This document shows, piece by piece, positions 1-6,468 of a DNA stretch of 6,705 nucleotides. Source of the DNA: Verrucomicrobiales bacterium (GTDB lineage: Bacteria > Verrucomicrobiota > Verrucomicrobiia > Limisphaerales > UBA1096); NCBI GenBank assembly GCA_002721375.1, contig PBKH01000009.1:339-7043 (forward strand). Direction: 5' to 3'. A model generated the notes under the pieces. The model worked only from the letters and a program-made list of their open reading frames with translations. It made no database searches and was not told the origin of the DNA. The position numbers and the translations under genes are program-made. How positions within the stretch are numbered: the stretch's first letter is position 1; each line of letters opens with the position of its first letter.

Positions 1-88
1 AGAGGCGTACATTTAAATTTGAAGCGGCTTAACCCATGAATTTCTTGGCTGCTATAAAAGCGTAATCATTGTTTGATTTTGGTTTTAA

Positions 89-197
89 TTATTTTTCAGA
101 AACAGAAGGTTTCCCATCATTATAAACCAGCGCCGCCATCAAAGGTCACGGCAAAATGATGCCATTCATTGATGGCAGGTTGAACCCAGGTATCCGC
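89..197 (-). pseudogene. Remnant of a LamG-like (concanavalin A-like lectin) domain gene
   Basis: Read on the minus strand, 197 down to about 122 encodes a stretch containing 'INEWHHFAVTFDGG', the signature strand of LamG/concanavalin A-like jelly-roll domains, which usually continues into '…LYVDGK'. Here the frame stops at a TAA right after 'GAGL', and the expected continuation 'YNDGKPSVSEK' is found in a neighbouring frame before another TAA at 89-91. That is a one- or two-base frameshift inside a conserved turn. Upstream (about 198-225) the best continuation, 'KGKKGAR', lies in yet another frame, so there may be a second indel. No start codon or full domain remains. It lies just downstream of the zinc-ribbon gene on the same strand and is best read as the decayed end of a larger secreted protein gene. 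The LamG identification is by pattern only but is quite specific. Confidence 0.6.
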
Positions 198-260
198 GCA
201 CCTTTTTTGCCTTTTCTCGCAATATCACTTTCTTCTATAGCATTAAGAATTTGCCAGTGC

Positions 261-638
261 TCAAGGCTTCCTTTCAGGAGTTAACCAGGACTTAATTAAA
301 TCGAAGATCGTTTCCTCCTTGAGATCCCTAAGCTCCCCAGCATCGAAAAAATACCCAAAACAAGACCCACAATGCTCAAACCAGATATGGCTTTGTTTAA
401 CATCTACCATACGGATCATTCTAGTATTGCATTTAGGACAATCGATAAGGTCATTTTTGTTTTGCTCTTTCCCGATATTAGAACTTCCTATGTCAACGGA
501 TTCAGAACCTTCGAGTCTTTTAAAATCAGCCAATTCATACTCATCAAACCAAATTCCATTACAAGAATTACAACGGTCAAGTTCGATCTCATTTATCGAT
601 ACTTTCGCCATTTTAGACTCACATTTAGGGCAGTTCAT
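261..638 (-). CDS. Small protein with two TFIIB-type zinc ribbons
   Basis: This 125-aa protein has two copies of the bacterial zf-TFIIB zinc ribbon. The first has CPKC at residues 3-6 and CNSC at 23-26, followed by the hallmark 'NGIWFDEYEL'. The second has CPKC at 67-70 and CGSC at 90-93, followed by 'FGYFFDAGEL'. Each four-cysteine set should bind one zinc ion. A polar linker (about 41-64) separates them, and there is no signal peptide or membrane segment, so it is probably cytoplasmic. Family members are common in bacteria but their role is poorly known; nucleic-acid or protein binding is inferred from the fold. In the second copy the usual W of 'GxWFD' is replaced by F. The start was chosen because CPKC begins at residue 3, as is normal for the family. 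No Shine-Dalgarno sequence is visible upstream. The domain assignment is firm; the function is not. Confidence 0.9.
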   Translation of the reverse strand: MNCPKCESKMAKVSINEIELDRCNSCNGIWFDEYELADFKRLEGSESVDIGSSNIGKEQNKNDLIDCPKCNTRMIRMVDVKQSHIWFEHCGSCFGYFFDAGELRDLKEETIFDLIKSWLTPERKP

Positions 639-674
639 TTGGTTCTGTAAAATTGGTTATAAACTCAAGAAATG

Positions 675-703
675 ATAATAATACTTTCAATTGTTTTTTA
701 CAA
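675..703 (-). promoter_or_regulatory. Possible sigma-70-type promoter of the zinc-ribbon gene
   Basis: On the minus strand TTGTAA (698-703, 4/6 to TTGACA) is followed after exactly 17 bases by TATTAT (675-680, 5/6 to TATAAT). It would start transcription about 30 bases before the ATG at 638. The region is very AT-rich, so a chance match is possible. Confidence 0.35.
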
Positions 704-834
704 TAGTTTTCTATTTCCGACTAAGATAGTAATATGAATTATATGTCTATTGATTGTAACAAACTACACAACTCAAGAACCACAGATTAGAGTGTAACTG
801 ACATGAGTTTAATGGCCCTTAAATTTTTAATTCT

Positions 835-1812
835 TCACCAACTTAACTCGAGAATAACCGGCCAATGATCACTTGCTCCATCAGGCCTATCGTGGTCGAT
901 AGTAACTCCAACTACTCTATTGCGCCAACCAACGGGCAGTAGGATATGGTCTAGCACAGTCTTTGAACCCTTGTAGTCGTAAGTGTACCTCTTTCCCACT
1001 GGCTCAACCCACTTTAAGCTGTTAACCAGTTCATCATCGCCTCCAGCAATATAGTCCTTGATCTTCTTCAAGACCTTTGAAGTAGGTGTTGCCTTTTTAC
1101 TTGAATCGGCATCTGGCACAATCGGATCCCAATCATTTAAATCCCCGAGCACCAATGTGGTATAACCAGCAGTCGAAAGCCTTTTCAACTGCTTCACAAC
1201 TGCATCAGCCTGCTTCTCCCTCTTAGCCACCGCAATCGGTTCAGTGGGAACTGCTTTTAGATGCAAGCCGATAATGGAAGTCTTCTCGCCGTTAAGAATA
1301 CAGGTTAAAATTAAGCATTTGGATGGGTAAACTGGATCAATAGGATGAGAAACATTAATGTCAGTTATATGCCCGCTGCTTTTGTTGGTAAGAAATACAA
1401 CATCCTGCTCCAGATAGGTGTCACGGCTTTCAAGAAAATGAAGGGCATATTGCAAACCCTTTCCTTGGAGAGCCTGTTGGAGTCGCTTGGCAGCAATTTC
1501 GTTAATCACTTCCTGAATGCAAAGAATGTCCGGGGCATGCCTTGCGATAACAGAAGCGACTGCTTGATGCTGCTGTTCTATTTTTAATTCCGTGTCCTTA
1601 TTCTCCAATCCCCAAATCCCCTTCTGCTTCAATTCCGCAACTTGAGGCTGACTTCCCAAAAGCCACTCAGTATTGAATGTCATGATAGATACCCCCAATT
1701 TTTCAGGCAATGATTCTGACTGCTTAATCTCAACAGATGCAGCAAGTTTTTGCGGCAATCCTTCACATAAACCCAATAGTGCAGCTAGGGTTATAATCAG
1801 CATGTGTTTCAT
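835..1812 (-). CDS. Exported endonuclease/exonuclease/phosphatase (EEP) family hydrolase
   Basis: This 325-aa protein starts with a signal peptide (hydrophobic 4-15, mature part from about residue 26), then one complete EEP domain. The family's catalytic landmarks are all present in order: N47 in 'TFNTEW', the metal-binding E101 in 'LCIQE', H184 in 'GLHLKA', D224 and N226 in 'LGDLNDWD', D288 in 'LDHI', and the terminal D315-H316 in 'SDHWPV'. EEP enzymes cleave phosphodiester or phosphomonoester bonds using Mg2+; known substrates include DNA, RNA and phospholipids. 'YTYDYKG' before 'LDHI' is like the layout of secreted bacterial nucleases, so an extracytoplasmic nuclease is the most likely role, for example nucleic-acid scavenging. 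A lipid or sugar-phosphate substrate cannot be excluded. C16 is not in a proper lipobox (L precedes it), so it is probably not a lipoprotein. Its ATG overlaps the previous gene's TGA (ATGA), with GAAGG 3 bases upstream, indicating translational coupling. Confidence 0.9.
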   Translation of the reverse strand: MKHMLIITLAALLGLCEGLPQKLAASVEIKQSESLPEKLGVSIMTFNTEWLLGSQPQVAELKQKGIWGLENKDTELKIEQQHQAVASVIARHAPDILCIQEVINEIAAKRLQQALQGKGLQYALHFLESRDTYLEQDVVFLTNKSSGHITDINVSHPIDPVYPSKCLILTCILNGEKTSIIGLHLKAVPTEPIAVAKREKQADAVVKQLKRLSTAGYTTLVLGDLNDWDPIVPDADSSKKATPTSKVLKKIKDYIAGGDDELVNSLKWVEPVGKRYTYDYKGSKTVLDHILLPVGWRNRVVGVTIDHDRPDGASDHWPVILELSW

Positions 1813-2156
1813 TTGCCTTCAGGCTTTATTTTTTCAGCTATTTGATTTTCATCTTGAACAGTATTGTATTGAGTTGTTAACGACAGAATTTTAGATGAAA
1901 TACGCTTAGTTTGCCTACAAATCAAATGAACAGTTTTTGCTATAAACTTAAATATGAAAAATGAGAATCCCATTATTAGAGCGCCAAGAAAATTTAGCCG
2001 CCTTTTACCAAATTGTCCCATTTTCAACACAGCTAGAGTAATTATAAAGCCAACTAAACTCTCAGCAAAACCGCGGCTGAGATTATTGTGATAAGGAGGT
2101 AATTCATTTTTTCCTAGCTGCCTTGGCACTAAATTTGAAAAAATAGGAACCGGCAA
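1809..2156 (-). CDS. Small membrane protein of unknown function, TTG start
   Basis: This 115-aa protein is not recognised. It has two hydrophobic stretches, about residues 30-47 and 54-79, joined by a short basic loop (KRR 51-53), and a polar, lysine-rich C-terminal tail of about 35 residues. A small inner-membrane protein with two helices fits. Its stop overlaps the start of the downstream EEP hydrolase gene in an ATGA, which supports it being translated and co-expressed. It may help place or regulate the hydrolase, but that is inference. The start is uncertain: the longest reading begins at TTG (2154-2156) after an in-frame TAA, with no clear Shine-Dalgarno sequence. An in-frame GTG lies at codon 10, and the first internal ATG (codon 46) would remove the first helix. 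The N-terminal 25 residues may therefore not all be real. Confidence 0.65.
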   Translation of the reverse strand: MPVPIFSNLVPRQLGKNELPPYHNNLSRGFAESLVGFIITLAVLKMGQFGKRRLNFLGALIMGFSFFIFKFIAKTVHLICRQTKRISSKILSLTTQYNTVQDENQIAEKIKPEGK

Positions 2157-2196
2157 CTGTTCTTGGGATTAGTTGTAAATTTGCTTACTCGGCTGC

Positions 2197-2253
2197 GCGT
2201 TAAACTGAAATAATTCATCATTCATGCACCCATTTAGCTCACCAGCTTAACGC
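2197..2253. repeat. 7-bp inverted repeat in the gap between two minus-strand genes
   Basis: GCGTTAA at 2197-2203 is mirrored by TTAACGC at 2247-2253, enclosing 43 bases that contain a smaller AGCT-CACC-AGCT hairpin. It lies between the stop of the large secreted-protein gene and the start of the membrane-protein gene. There is no T-run, so it is not a classical terminator. It could form RNA structure or be chance. Confidence 0.3.
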
Positions 2254-2270
2254 TGTATAAGTGATGGAAA

Positions 2271-4172
2271 CTACTTTGTTGTAATGGTTACATCGTCGAT
2301 AAACCATCCGCTTTGCGGACCGTCACCTTGTTCGCCGTCGCTTGAAAAGTTGAATTCTAGCCTGATCTTTTGACCAAGCAGCTCAACTGGAATTTTGCTT
2401 TTTTCAAGACGCCAACGCTTCGCCTCCCCTCCCCGAAACCAGATTGGTTCATCGACCAAGTATTCCCCATCCTCATCCAAAATCATTATCTGGCACCAAT
2501 CGTACCACTCCCCATCAACCGCAGGTTCACAATCTCGATAACTCCAGAATTCTAGGCGCGCGTTGTCCAAGCCAGTAAGATCAATGACAGGGGATATCAG
2601 ATAAATGTCCGTATAGTCCTCGTAATCTTCGGTCAATCCGGTCCCATAAGCACGCGTTGGACTGTGAGCCTCAACCGGCCCATTGGTTGGCTTACCCAGT
2701 TCCCACCTGGTGCCACTCTTACCTAGATCAGAAGTGGACCAACCCAGTGCTCCGGACTCGAAATCATCGAAAAATAGAGGCGGAGCTGGAGTTTCAGCGA
2801 CACGATAAAAAGCGGTTTCTAAAAGACCCGCGTCGGTAAATGAGGTTTGCTCACCGAGTGCTCCACCATCGGGATAATTTTCGGCGATAATTTTCCAGAC
2901 GGAATCTAGATTTCCCATACGCTCGATTTGATAGAGGCTGCCAACAGTTGAATTCCAATCCAAACGGAATCCTGCTTCATTTATTCTACTGGAATGAATA
3001 AAGATATCCGGCGCTTGCATTGTATCAAGAATGCGAAAGTTGTCGAAATAGGCAATCACCTTGCCACTATAACCACCATTGCCATAAAAAGTAATACGAG
3101 GCGAATCAGGATCAAGATTAACCAAACCTAAATTAACTGAATAAGTGGACTGATCGTTAGGGGTTCGCGCAGTATCCGACGGTGAGAAAGAAGTGGAGAA
3201 CTTGTAACCCCAGTTGCCGCCGCCCCATCCCTGGGCTGGGCGCTCCTGAAAAACCATGTCAAAACGCAGTATATAGCGCAAACGCTCTTCCAAAGGTAGT
3301 TCAAGCAGTTCCTTAAGAGTTTCGGAATTGGCAAGATCAAGATGCCAATCAGTTTGATATCCTTCAGGTTGAGCTAGGGTCACTTTGAGGCTTTTGGAAC
3401 CATGAGTAACGTTCAAATCCTCGAGAGATGAAGCCTTGTAATACTCCAAGGTGACACGTTCTCCCTGGGATGTAACTGCATCAATATTATTCTCAAAAGA
3501 TTCGATTACAATGGTTGTTGGAGGTTTATCCGCAGCCCATTGATCGACAAGACGTATGTTGTCGATATAAAATTTTGGAACATTCCCATCGGGCCAGTCT
3601 GCATTATGAATAAAACGGAATGCAGCCGTTCCATCATCGTTGATAGCAAGATCTCCCTCAATAAGATCAAGAGGTATTTCAGCTGTAACAGGAGCGTCGT
3701 TATTATGCGGCGTGTTCAATTCTCGCGAAGCTTCCCAGTGATTGTTAACTGTTTGATTCATCCAACGGACTACCCCTGCTTCTGGGAATGTGACATCATA
3801 TTTAAGTACATAACGAGCTTCAGGTTTAAATCCTAATTCCGATTCAGCACTCCATGCTGCCTGGAGTTCTGCCGTAGCGTCCGGATCCAGATAGATAAGA
3901 AAATCAACCGCCCACCATTTCTGGTCATTCAAGAACTCTATTTGCAAAGCACTTTTGCCCTGAGTGACCCAAACCTCTTCTGCATCTGTACTTTTAAAGT
4001 GAGTTAACTTTATATTCCCATTGGCCCCTCTCGAACCATCGTCTTTCGCGGGTATAACATTATCAATGTTATCCTCAAAACCTTCCAGTAGAATTTCTCG
4101 TTGTTCATAAGCAAAAATATTCCCAAACACGCCGATGAACATACAAATAATACTAGCTATTATTCTATTCAT
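2271..4172 (-). CDS. Large secreted multi-domain beta-sandwich protein with MAM/immune-inhibitor-A-like C-terminus
   Basis: This 633-aa protein has a signal peptide (hydrophobic 4-20, likely cleavage after A21 in 'NIFA'). Two related beta-sandwich-like units follow. Unit A, about 27-210, runs from 'LLEGFEDNID' to 'FYIDNIRLVD'. Unit B, about 221-383, runs from 'VIESFENNID' to 'AYFDNFRILD'. Both look like carbohydrate-binding-module or galactose-binding folds. Next is a roughly 60-residue module (about 400-458, 'GFRLDWNS…YQIE…FYRV') of a kind common in Verrucomicrobiota secreted proteins. The C-terminal domain (about 465-633, 'FFDDFESG…W', 'YLISPVIDLTG', 'GWFIDDVTI') resembles MAM-like and immune-inhibitor-A accessory domains. 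No catalytic motif, sortase signal, PEP-CTERM or type IX sorting domain is visible, so it is probably a secreted binding or adhesion protein. C548 and C559 could form a disulfide. The start is set by the signal peptide; only a weak AAAAGA precedes it. Confidence 0.85.
   Translation of the reverse strand: MNRIIASIICMFIGVFGNIFAYEQREILLEGFEDNIDNVIPAKDDGSRGANGNIKLTHFKSTDAEEVWVTQGKSALQIEFLNDQKWWAVDFLIYLDPDATAELQAAWSAESELGFKPEARYVLKYDVTFPEAGVVRWMNQTVNNHWEASRELNTPHNNDAPVTAEIPLDLIEGDLAINDDGTAAFRFIHNADWPDGNVPKFYIDNIRLVDQWAADKPPTTIVIESFENNIDAVTSQGERVTLEYYKASSLEDLNVTHGSKSLKVTLAQPEGYQTDWHLDLANSETLKELLELPLEERLRYILRFDMVFQERPAQGWGGGNWGYKFSTSFSPSDTARTPNDQSTYSVNLGLVNLDPDSPRITFYGNGGYSGKVIAYFDNFRILDTMQAPDIFIHSSRINEAGFRLDWNSTVGSLYQIERMGNLDSVWKIIAENYPDGGALGEQTSFTDAGLLETAFYRVAETPAPPLFFDDFESGALGWSTSDLGKSGTRWELGKPTNGPVEAHSPTRAYGTGLTEDYEDYTDIYLISPVIDLTGLDNARLEFWSYRDCEPAVDGEWYDWCQIMILDEDGEYLVDEPIWFRGGEAKRWRLEKSKIPVELLGQKIRLEFNFSSDGEQGDGPQSGWFIDDVTITTK
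3024..4094 (-). repeat. Internal tandem duplication within the secreted protein gene
   Basis: The two units of the 633-aa protein occupy about 3543-4094 (unit A) and 3024-3512 (unit B). They share an opening 'GFEDNID'/'SFENNID', a 'VTQGKSALQIEF'/'VTHGSKSLKVTL' strand, 'RYVLKYDVTF'/'RYILRFDMVF', and a closing 'YIDNIRLVD'/'YFDNFRILD'. The similarity is visible in protein but not in DNA, so the duplication is old. Confidence 0.8.
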
Positions 4173-4416
4173 AGTCTTTTGAGTATGAAGTGTTTCAAAG
4201 GGATGACTTTGACCTCTCTGGGCATAATTTTCAAGGCGTTTTACCGCTTAAAACTGAATGAAACCGCGATTCCGAATGAACGCTTCCAAAATGAGTCCAA
4301 AGTTAAAAGGCAACTAAAATATCACCTGAACTTGACGATTCAGCAACCGACTCATAGTGTGTCCAAGCAAACTAGAATTTATGAAAACACAGCCATCTAA
4401 AGGAGTTAACATCACT
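4173..4416. other. Divergent intergenic region
   Basis: This 244-bp stretch separates the divergently read secreted-protein and beta-trefoil genes and should carry promoters for both. On the plus strand an open frame runs through it from the start of the minus-strand gene to TAA at 4398-4400, immediately before the AGGAG of the next gene. Its product resembles nothing and it lacks a ribosome binding site, so I do not call it. Confidence 0.5.
4332..4360 (+). promoter_or_regulatory. Possible promoter of the beta-trefoil gene
   Basis: TTGACG (4332-4337, 5/6 to consensus) is followed after 17 bases by TAGTGT (4355-4360, only 3/6). A better -10-like TAGAAT lies at 4373-4378 but without a -35 at the right distance. 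Either would give a short leader before the ATG at 4417. Confidence 0.25.
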
Positions 4417-5082
4417 ATGAAAAGAATCCTACTTATTCTTACCGCTTCATTATGTGCAACCTGCAGGGTCTCCTTTGCAGAAAGCCCGCCTGCAGCAAAA
4501 GAACACGATGCCTTTATTAAAAGTCTACGGGAGATTGAAGGAAATTCTTCTGAAAAGGTTTTAGGAGGCAAAAGTGCCAGTAAGCCTCGTACACTCAGCC
4601 CGGTGGTTTCTCGTTTCAAGGGGTGGTTTATTGATGTCACAGAGAAAGCTAAACCGGGCAAACTCAATGGTGTCGACGTAATTGAGGGAATCTCCCTTGC
4701 CAGTGAATCGCGTGACACTTCAGCCTGGCGATTTGTAGAAACCGAAATGGGCTACCTCGTCCGAGCCGCTGAAGGAAAATATAAGGGTTGGATCATTGTA
4801 AGTGATGATGGTGCTAAGACACGCCCTGAAGGCCCGAAACTTACCGTCGCTCCTGCCCTTCGTCTTGCAAAGAGTGCTACTTCAAATTGTTACTGGAAAC
4901 TTACCCTCGCCAAACAAGGACTAGTGCTGGAATCCACTTCAGGGAAGTATAAAGGGTGGTTCTGGGACTTTGGGGGAGGCGATCCATCCCATAAAGAATC
5001 CGGTCGTGAGGTTGCCGTTAACGTCCTTTTAGCCGAAAGAGTGGTTGCTGGCTCCTATTTTGCAGTAAAAGCTGCGGAATAG
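4417..5082 (+). CDS. Secreted three-repeat protein, probable beta-trefoil fold
   Basis: This 221-aa exported protein is not matched to a named family. The ATG at 4417 was preferred over an upstream in-frame GTG at 4357. It places AGGAG (4401-4405) 11 bases upstream and puts the signal peptide (hydrophobic 4-14, cleavage near A21, 'SFA|ES') at the N-terminus. After a polar linker (about 22-64) come three similar units of about 55 residues. 'KGW' recurs at 68-70, 123-125 and 179-181 (spacing 55 and 56). A second aromatic position recurs at W104 ('AWRF'), W160 ('YWKL') and F215 ('YFAV'). Three units of this size with repeating aromatic pairs are what a beta-trefoil (ricin-B/fascin-like) would show, so sugar or glycan binding is plausible but inferred. 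It has no catalytic motif. C13 and C16 are within the signal peptide but not in a lipobox. Confidence 0.8.
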   Translation: MKRILLILTASLCATCRVSFAESPPAAKEHDAFIKSLREIEGNSSEKVLGGKSASKPRTLSPVVSRFKGWFIDVTEKAKPGKLNGVDVIEGISLASESRDTSAWRFVETEMGYLVRAAEGKYKGWIIVSDDGAKTRPEGPKLTVAPALRLAKSATSNCYWKLTLAKQGLVLESTSGKYKGWFWDFGGGDPSHKESGREVAVNVLLAERVVAGSYFAVKAAE

Positions 5083-5166
5083 GTGTTTCAGAATCAAAGC
5101 CTTGAGCATAATTACCTGAACTGCTATCGACATAGCCTATTTAGTTTCTGCATGACGAGAGGTAAA

Positions 5167-5247
5167 ATGAAAACTAATTCCCCTGCCACTATTACGACTA
5201 ACTTGAGCATTGAAACTTACGAGCAAGTTGTCGATCTCCATATTTAA
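5167..5247 (+). CDS. Possible 26-aa small ORF
   Basis: ATG at 5167 is preceded by GAGAGG with a spacing of about five bases, a better ribosome site than most genes in the window have. The reading frame gives 26 residues ending 'YEQVVDLHI' and a TAA; past the stop it stays open for 11 more codons. The segment 'NLSIETYEQVVDLH' is mildly like the first strand and helix of GNAT acetyltransferases, so this may be a gene fragment rather than a small protein. The evidence is weak either way. Confidence 0.25.
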   Translation: MKTNSPATITTNLSIETYEQVVDLHI

Positions 5248-5286
5248 CATAAAGAAAACAGGGCTGAAGAATTTAAAGCATAAAAA

Positions 5287-5946
5287 ATGAAACACATACT
5301 AATCACAACATCCGCAGCTATGCTTTTAGTTGGATGTGCATCTTCACCAACTGTCACAATTCACTCATCAGTGCAAGGAGGTAATATTACGAAAGTTGAA
5401 CAATTACTCGCTGAAGGTACTGATATTAATCAAACGGATGATTCCAAGTGGACGCCTTTACATGTTGCGGCCCAATATGGCCAGAAGGAAATCCTCGAAC
5501 TGCTTTTATCGAAGGGAGCGAGCGTCGATGCAAAAGACTTGTGGGGGAAAACACCTTTGAACCGTGCAGCGGGATTTGGCCACAAAACCATCATGGAACT
5601 TCTTATCGCAAAACAGGCAAATTTGAACACAAAGGACAAACAGGGAGTGACACTATTACAAAATGCTGCCTTAAGTGGAGACACAGATATAACGAAACTA
5701 CTTATCAAAAGCGGAATTGATATAAACTCGAATAACAATGGTCCATCTCCATTGAATATAGCAATCATATTAGGGCGCACCAAAATAGCAGAACTGTTGA
5801 TTACAAATGGGGCAGACAAAAACACTAAGAATATCGATGGGAATACCTCTTTAGATTTGGCAAAAAAATGGCGGCAAATAAAAATTGTAGAAATACTCCT
5901 TAAACATGGAGCCAAAACAACTCAAGAATTAACAGAAGGAGTATGA
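5287..5946 (+). CDS. Ankyrin-repeat lipoprotein (first of a tandem pair)
   Basis: This 219-aa protein has a lipoprotein signal with lipobox 'LVGC', giving lipidated C17; +2 is Ala, which favours the outer membrane in Lol-type sorting. The rest is an ankyrin solenoid. A degenerate first repeat (about 24-55) is followed by repeats starting at T56 ('TPLHVAA'), T89 ('TPLNRAA'), T122 ('TLLQNAA'), S154 ('SPLNIAI') and T187 ('TSLDLAK'), with the usual 33-residue period (32 once). The C-terminal cap ends 'HGAKTTQEL'. Ankyrin repeats mediate protein-protein binding; the partner is unknown and no catalytic domain is fused. The start is fixed by the signal peptide, but no Shine-Dalgarno sequence precedes it, only an A-rich leader. 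The stop overlaps the start of a shorter paralogue, so the two are almost certainly co-translated. Confidence 0.92.
   Translation: MKHILITTSAAMLLVGCASSPTVTIHSSVQGGNITKVEQLLAEGTDINQTDDSKWTPLHVAAQYGQKEILELLLSKGASVDAKDLWGKTPLNRAAGFGHKTIMELLIAKQANLNTKDKQGVTLLQNAALSGDTDITKLLIKSGIDINSNNNGPSPLNIAIILGRTKIAELLITNGADKNTKNIDGNTSLDLAKKWRQIKIVEILLKHGAKTTQELTEGV
5936..5941 (+). promoter_or_regulatory. AAGGAG unusually close to the second ankyrin start
   Basis: AAGGAG ends only one base before the ATG at 5943, too close for ordinary initiation. Because the ATG also overlaps the stop of the preceding gene, the site may hold the terminating ribosome for re-initiation. No other in-frame start would keep the signal peptide. 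Confidence 0.5.
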
Positions 5947-6446
5947 AATGCTTCCTTGTAACAATTGCAGCCTCATTCATGTCAGGGTGTGCTGTGAACC
6001 AATTTCAAGATGTATCACTAACAAATCACGAGAAAGACATTGCTCTTCTTGCAGCTGCTTATGAAGGGAATATACAAGAAGCAAAACGTCAGCTGGCTAG
6101 CGGTGCCAATGTCAACGCCAAAGATAAGGACTATAGGAATGAAACATCTTTGCAATATGCGGCGCAGGAAGGACACTCAAAGATTGCCGAGCTGTTGATT
6201 GCAAACGGTGCAAATGTTAATGCAAAAGTATTTGGAAATGGAGAGACACCATTGCAATTTGCTGTTCAAGGAAGCCACAAAAAAATCATTGAACTCCTAA
6301 TTTCTAATGGTGCTCAAGTGAATGCATTGAGCGTTCATGGGACACCGCTTGATGATGCAATTCAAAGGAAAGAAATCGAAATCGTAGACTTACTCCGGAA
6401 ATACGGTGGAAAGACAAGTGAAGAATTAAAGTCTGCAGGGTATTAA
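5943..6446 (+). CDS. Ankyrin-repeat lipoprotein (second of a tandem pair)
   Basis: This 167-aa paralogue of the preceding protein starts with a short signal peptide and lipobox-like 'MSGC' (C16; +2 Ala). Ankyrin repeats follow at about 32-66 ('DIALLAAAYEGN'), from T68 ('TSLQYAAQ'), from T102 ('TPLQFAVQ') and a final one from T134 ('TPLDDAI'). The C-terminal cap 'YGGKTSEELKSAGY' is typical of ankyrin proteins in Verrucomicrobiota and Planctomycetota. It has two fewer repeats than its neighbour, and the repeats are closer to consensus ('NGANVNAK'). The ATGA overlap with the upstream gene shows an operon. It is probably an envelope-anchored protein-binding scaffold acting with its neighbour; that role is inferred from pairing and localisation. 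Confidence 0.92.
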   Translation: MKCFLVTIAASFMSGCAVNQFQDVSLTNHEKDIALLAAAYEGNIQEAKRQLASGANVNAKDKDYRNETSLQYAAQEGHSKIAELLIANGANVNAKVFGNGETPLQFAVQGSHKKIIELLISNGAQVNALSVHGTPLDDAIQRKEIEIVDLLRKYGGKTSEELKSAGY

Positions 6447-6468
6447 CCAATGGAAAGCACAACCATTA

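Noticed and set aside
135..176. 8-bp inverted repeat GCCATCAA/TTGATGGC
   Set aside because: It lies inside the LamG remnant and is explained by coding sequence for GG/IN residues; no terminator or operator context.
2093..2100. Perfect AAGGAGGT Shine-Dalgarno sequence on the plus strand
   Set aside because: No start codon follows at a usable distance; the next codons in reach hit a TAG. The bases are codons of the minus-strand membrane protein gene.
2199..2251. Integron attC-like core sites: GTTAAAC (2199-2205) and GCTTAAC (2245-2251)
   Set aside because: Both match the core consensus but in the wrong order (GTTRRRY before RYYYAAC), with no matching partner outside them and no integrase nearby.
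4101..4400. Plus-strand frame of 99 codons ending just before the beta-trefoil AGGAG
   Set aside because: Its first part overlaps the secreted protein's signal peptide on the other strand, its composition is not protein-like, and it lacks a ribosome site.
4314..4718. 134-codon minus-strand frame across the start of the beta-trefoil gene
   Set aside because: It overlaps a well-supported signal peptide gene, has no ribosome site and no recognisable product.
5123..5136. Hairpin GCTAT-CGAC-ATAGC after the beta-trefoil gene as a terminator
   Set aside because: The stem is only five pairs and is followed by CTATTTAGTTT rather than a T-run.
5430..5915. 161-codon open frame antisense to the first ankyrin gene
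   Set aside because: It mirrors the periodic codons of the ankyrin repeats; the product has no sensible domain, and the plus-strand gene is certain.
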